From NCBI GenBank assembly GCA_965243485.1, contig CBDEVP010000001.1, forward strand, positions 4,960,001 through 5,024,000: DNA of 64,000 bases, in the 5' to 3' direction. Position 1 is the stretch's first letter. Each line of letters begins with the position of its first letter. Below, in pieces: positions 61,090 to 64,000 of the stretch. Made by a program: the position numbers and the translations under genes. The notes beneath the pieces were generated by a model. The model did not search any database and was not told where the DNA came from. It saw only the letters and a list, made by a program, of their open reading frames with translations. Source of the stretch: UBA7330 sp965243485. Its GTDB lineage: Bacteria > Bacteroidota > Bacteroidia > Cytophagales > Cyclobacteriaceae.

Positions 61090-61959
61090 ATACAAAATAT
61101 TCCTTAGATAACCTTCAGAAATGATCTGCCTGGAAAGTAACCGGTCAAATGTCTGATCTGTGTTTATGTCCTTTGGATGGGTTAGCTTTTTATCCATTTT
61201 TCCTGAAAGCATACCCTGTAATGCGGTGTTGGTCACATGAGTTCCCTCGGTGGTGAGGCCGATATTTTGTATGAGATTATACTTGGGGACAATGGATAGC
61301 AATTCATTTTTCTGCCTGGCATAGGTCCATTGGTAATCCCAGGTATCTATTTTCCCGGAGTAAACGTCATCATAGACCGCTCTTCTTCGCCATTTTTCAA
61401 GGAAACTGAAGGTATGATGGTCCAGAAAATCCGAAGCCTTGTGGTGAGGCCAGTCAGACATATCGACATCGTAGTATTTCCAGGCTCTTCTCCAGGAGGC
61501 CCACCCCCATATGGAGGCATTAGATGCAAATATGTACGATTCCTGAAGCCCTGAAAAGAAATCCTGAAACCGGTTTGTTCCAGCGATCATTCCGATCTCC
61601 GCAGCATCCTTATATCGGCTCAGCAATACTTCACAGAAATCAAAAAAAGACTGATCGGGCAAACAGTCATCCTCAAGGATGATTCCCATTTCTTCGTTCT
61701 CAAAAAACCAACTGATCCCCTCACTCACTGCTTTTTTACATCCCAGATTTTCATCCCTGAACAAAGTCTTCACTTCGCACTTCCAGGAAATGTGATCCAA
61801 TACTTCTCTGGATTGGCGCACCCGACCTGAATCACTGCCTTCTTTTGGTCCATCGCCGGCTACATACAATTTTTTCGGTCTATAGGTCGCGATCCGGTCA
61901 AAAACCTGTTGTGTTTCTCCAGGGCGATTATAGATCAAAAAGAGGACAGGGACTTTCAT
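61048..61959 (-). CDS. Glycosyltransferase-like protein with GT-A fold
   Basis: A 303-residue protein that begins VPVLFLIYNRPGETQQVF, followed by DENLGCKKAVSEGISWFF, MGIILEDDCLPDQSFFDFC (EDD metal motif) and SNASIWGWASWRRAWKYYD. This is the pattern of nucleotide-diphospho-sugar transferases, found in surface-polysaccharide loci. It lies reversed and its end overlaps the pyruvyl transferase end. Its start overlaps the YfhO stop by ATGA. Confidence 0.85.
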   Translation of the reverse strand: MKVPVLFLIYNRPGETQQVFDRIATYRPKKLYVAGDGPKEGSDSGRVRQSREVLDHISWKCEVKTLFRDENLGCKKAVSEGISWFFENEEMGIILEDDCLPDQSFFDFCEVLLSRYKDAAEIGMIAGTNRFQDFFSGLQESYIFASNASIWGWASWRRAWKYYDVDMSDWPHHKASDFLDHHTFSFLEKWRRRAVYDDVYSGKIDTWDYQWTYARQKNELLSIVPKYNLIQNIGLTTEGTHVTNTALQGMLSGKMDKKLTHPKDINTDQTFDRLLSRQIISEGYLRNILYLLIKRPIINFLNR

Positions 61960-64000
61960 TTACGTTTGAAACTCTGATAGCCGGTCAGGCCAATGAGTCC
62001 GAACAGAAACAGGGAGGCAATGATCGCCAGATAGTTTCCTGCCACCATAGAAACCGGCTCGTATTTAAAGACAATCTCGTGATCTCCCTGAGGGACAAAC
62101 ATTCCCCTTAACACATAATTTACCCTGACATGATCAACCTGTGTTCCGTCCAGATAAGCATTCCATCCGGGCGGATAATAGATCTCTGAAAATACCACAA
62201 ACTGATCTTCTTCTGAAGAAAATCGATAGTTCATCTCTTCCGGATGATAACTTTCCAGTATAACCTCAGCCTCCCCTGAAAACTGTATGGGTTTATCAGA
62301 CAGATAGTCATCAAACCTTTGATCAATCGCTGCAGTGGTTCCCGCATCAATTGTATTTAAAGCTTCGATCTCCGCATTCGCATCTTCCACCATCTGCAAC
62401 TCTTCCACTGCCCATGCATTGCCAAGAGCCTGGGGATTTTGCTGGGCCCGCAACTGGTTTTCCTCCCCGGATACAATATAGTATTTGACATTTAGCATAT
62501 TCAGGACCGTCCGATTACCCTGACTGATATGTCTTTCGATCAATTCCTGGTAGCGTTGCATTTTGATGGCATTATAACCACCTATAGAAAAATGATGATA
62601 AGATGTCAATCCGTCCTGATCAAGCCTTCTGGTGGTATTGAATACCCGGTAGTATGAATCATCCTGTAATATGGCCTGATCGGCCGGAGTAGGCTGAAAG
62701 GCATTTCGGCTGTATGCACCCGGACTATCAAAATCATCCGTTGAAACGTATCTTCGGTTCACTGCCAGCAGGTCGATCAAAACAAGTAGGGACAAACCGA
62801 CCAAAAAATAGTTTTCTTTCAGCTTTTTAGTCACAACCAGCCATGATCCGCCCCCGATAAGCGCCAGAAAAATGACGCTCCGGATAATATCTGCATTGAA
62901 TTTGCTTTTCCTGTCACTGATAATGGCATTGGTAAGCCACTCAGGGAACTGAGCAAAATACTGGGGATCATTGGTACCCCTGAAATCAAATAATGAATTT
63001 TTAAAAAGTAGAAAAAATATGGCAAGCCCGCAGAGTGTGCCCGCAGTCTGTAGGATCCGTTTAGTCATTACACCATTTCCACTGTCCTGCTTCAATAGCT
63101 TATCTATTGCCATGATCCCCAGAAGGGGTACAAGTAATTGAGCAATACTGAAGCTCATGGTCACCGACCTGAACTTATTGTAAAGGGGCACATAGTAGAA
63201 AAAGAAATTGTTGAACCATTCCAGATTTTTGCCCATTGCCAGTAAAAAAGCAAGCAAGGTAAGCCCTGCGCCCCACCACTTGAAAGGACCTTCCAGAATA
63301 AAGAATGACAAGACAAACAAGAAGACCATGGTAATGCCAAAATAAAGCGGACCAGCGGTAAAAGGCTGATCTCCCCAATACAGGGCGACCCTTCCTGTTA
63401 CACCCTGTATGGTTTGGTTGTCCACCCCATGGCTGCGAAGTGCTTCATAGGTTTCGGATTCATCTGATAAAGCCTCTCCGGTTGCTCCCCCATGAAAATA
63501 TGGGAACATCACCGTAAAGGTCTCCATGATCCCGTTACTCCAGCTCCAGGCATACTCCTTATCCAGTCCATCGCTGGTGACTCTATCAGAAGATAATTCG
63601 GATCCGCCTCTTGTAGAATAATCTGAATACTCCACCGTACTGTAGAGCTTGCCGAAATTACATCCGATGGCAATGATGGTTCCCCCGGCCAGATAAAGGC
63701 TTGCCTTAATGAATTCGTTCCATTTTCCCGATTTCCAGGTCTGGTAGATCACCAAAATAAGGTAGGCTATCACCATGATCAGTAGGTAATAGGTGATTTG
63801 AATGTGCCCATATAACAACTGCAAACCTGCCGAGATACAGGTCAATAATGCACCTTTCAGATATCCACCTTTATAGGCCAGAACAATGCCAGCCAGCACC
63901 GGAGCCATAAATGCCATGGCTAATACCTTATTGTCATGACCAGCTTCTATGCTGATGATATTAAAGGTGGAGTAGGCAAAAGCCAGGCCTCCGATTGCTG
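61956..64000 (-). CDS. YfhO family membrane protein (5' end outside window)
   Basis: At least 681 residues are visible, and the frame remains open at base 64000, so the start lies outside. It has many hydrophobic segments in the first two thirds. AGHDNKVLAMAFMAPVLAG near the visible beginning is a conserved YfhO block, and the C-terminal third (about residues 430-620) is a soluble beta-rich domain with a closing FVPQGDHEIVFKYEP. YfhO proteins are linked to surface glycan or lipoteichoic acid glycosylation. It is upstream of and coupled to the glycosyltransferase gene. Confidence 0.88.
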   Translation of the reverse strand, partial: AIGGLAFAYSTFNIISIEAGHDNKVLAMAFMAPVLAGIVLAYKGGYLKGALLTCISAGLQLLYGHIQITYYLLIMVIAYLILVIYQTWKSGKWNEFIKASLYLAGGTIIAIGCNFGKLYSTVEYSDYSTRGGSELSSDRVTSDGLDKEYAWSWSNGIMETFTVMFPYFHGGATGEALSDESETYEALRSHGVDNQTIQGVTGRVALYWGDQPFTAGPLYFGITMVFLFVLSFFILEGPFKWWGAGLTLLAFLLAMGKNLEWFNNFFFYYVPLYNKFRSVTMSFSIAQLLVPLLGIMAIDKLLKQDSGNGVMTKRILQTAGTLCGLAIFFLLFKNSLFDFRGTNDPQYFAQFPEWLTNAIISDRKSKFNADIIRSVIFLALIGGGSWLVVTKKLKENYFLVGLSLLVLIDLLAVNRRYVSTDDFDSPGAYSRNAFQPTPADQAILQDDSYYRVFNTTRRLDQDGLTSYHHFSIGGYNAIKMQRYQELIERHISQGNRTVLNMLNVKYYIVSGEENQLRAQQNPQALGNAWAVEELQMVEDANAEIEALNTIDAGTTAAIDQRFDDYLSDKPIQFSGEAEVILESYHPEEMNYRFSSEEDQFVVFSEIYYPPGWNAYLDGTQVDHVRVNYVLRGMFVPQGDHEIVFKYEPVSMVAGNYLAIIASLFLFGLIGLTGYQSFKRK

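Overview
The window is one 64 kb stretch of a Bacteroidota chromosome, most likely from the Cytophagales (inference). The evidence is a type IX secretion cargo with a gliding-motality-type C-terminal domain followed by a PorP/SprF gene, promoters of the TAnnTTTG type, weak or absent Shine-Dalgarno sequences, many lipoproteins, a GH92 glycosidase, and the miaB / sigma-54 activator / lptE / secG / groESL gene order. Coding density is high, and no rRNA, convincing tRNA, CRISPR array or prophage was seen.

Layout. 1-4.4 kb: 3' part of a large secreted repeat protein and its PorP/SprF partner. 4.4-5.5 kb: a YefM/YoeB toxin-antitoxin pair set among short palindromic repeats and a 17-bp tandem array. 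5.5-6.9 kb: gamma-carbonic anhydrase, DinB-like protein and small membrane protein, all leftward. 6.9-15.6 kb: YceI lipoprotein, then miaB, sigma-54 activator, lptE, a Lys/Ser/Thr-rich protein and secG, and, beyond one reversed gene, groES-groEL. 15.6-16.5 kb: an IS200-like transposase nested in three pairs of inverted repeats. 16.5-33 kb: mostly housekeeping and transport (HIRAN protein, POT transporter, methylglyoxal synthase, a HEPN/MNT type VII toxin-antitoxin pair, a nucleoside transporter, a LysR/small protein/SbtA bicarbonate module, GH92, etfBA with a bifunctional nuclease, quinone oxidoreductase, dnaB). 33-36 kb: a hybrid histidine kinase with an HPt domain next to a LytTR response regulator. 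36-50 kb: peptidases, a DUF4160/DUF2442 pair, an RNA helicase, amidohydrolase, bioB, sppA, folK and a TauE-like permease.

50-64 kb is a surface polysaccharide region: flippase, GT2, GT9 and HIRR-type glycosyltransferases, pyruvyl transferase, FkbM and other methyltransferase-like proteins, a DNRLRE lipoprotein, and a YfhO membrane protein that runs off the right edge. Genes on the two strands are interleaved and some convergent ends overlap, which suggests piecemeal assembly. A second transposase of the RAYT type sits inside it, flanked by its own palindromes.

The best candidates for something not yet described are the two transposase genes with different flanking palindromes, the tandem and palindromic repeats around the YefM/YoeB pair, the unknown 95-residue protein between the LysR regulator and SbtA, the Lys-rich protein upstream of secG, and a glycosyltransferase whose conserved N-terminus lies upstream of any standard start codon. 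No clearly new multi-gene system could be proved from sequence alone.
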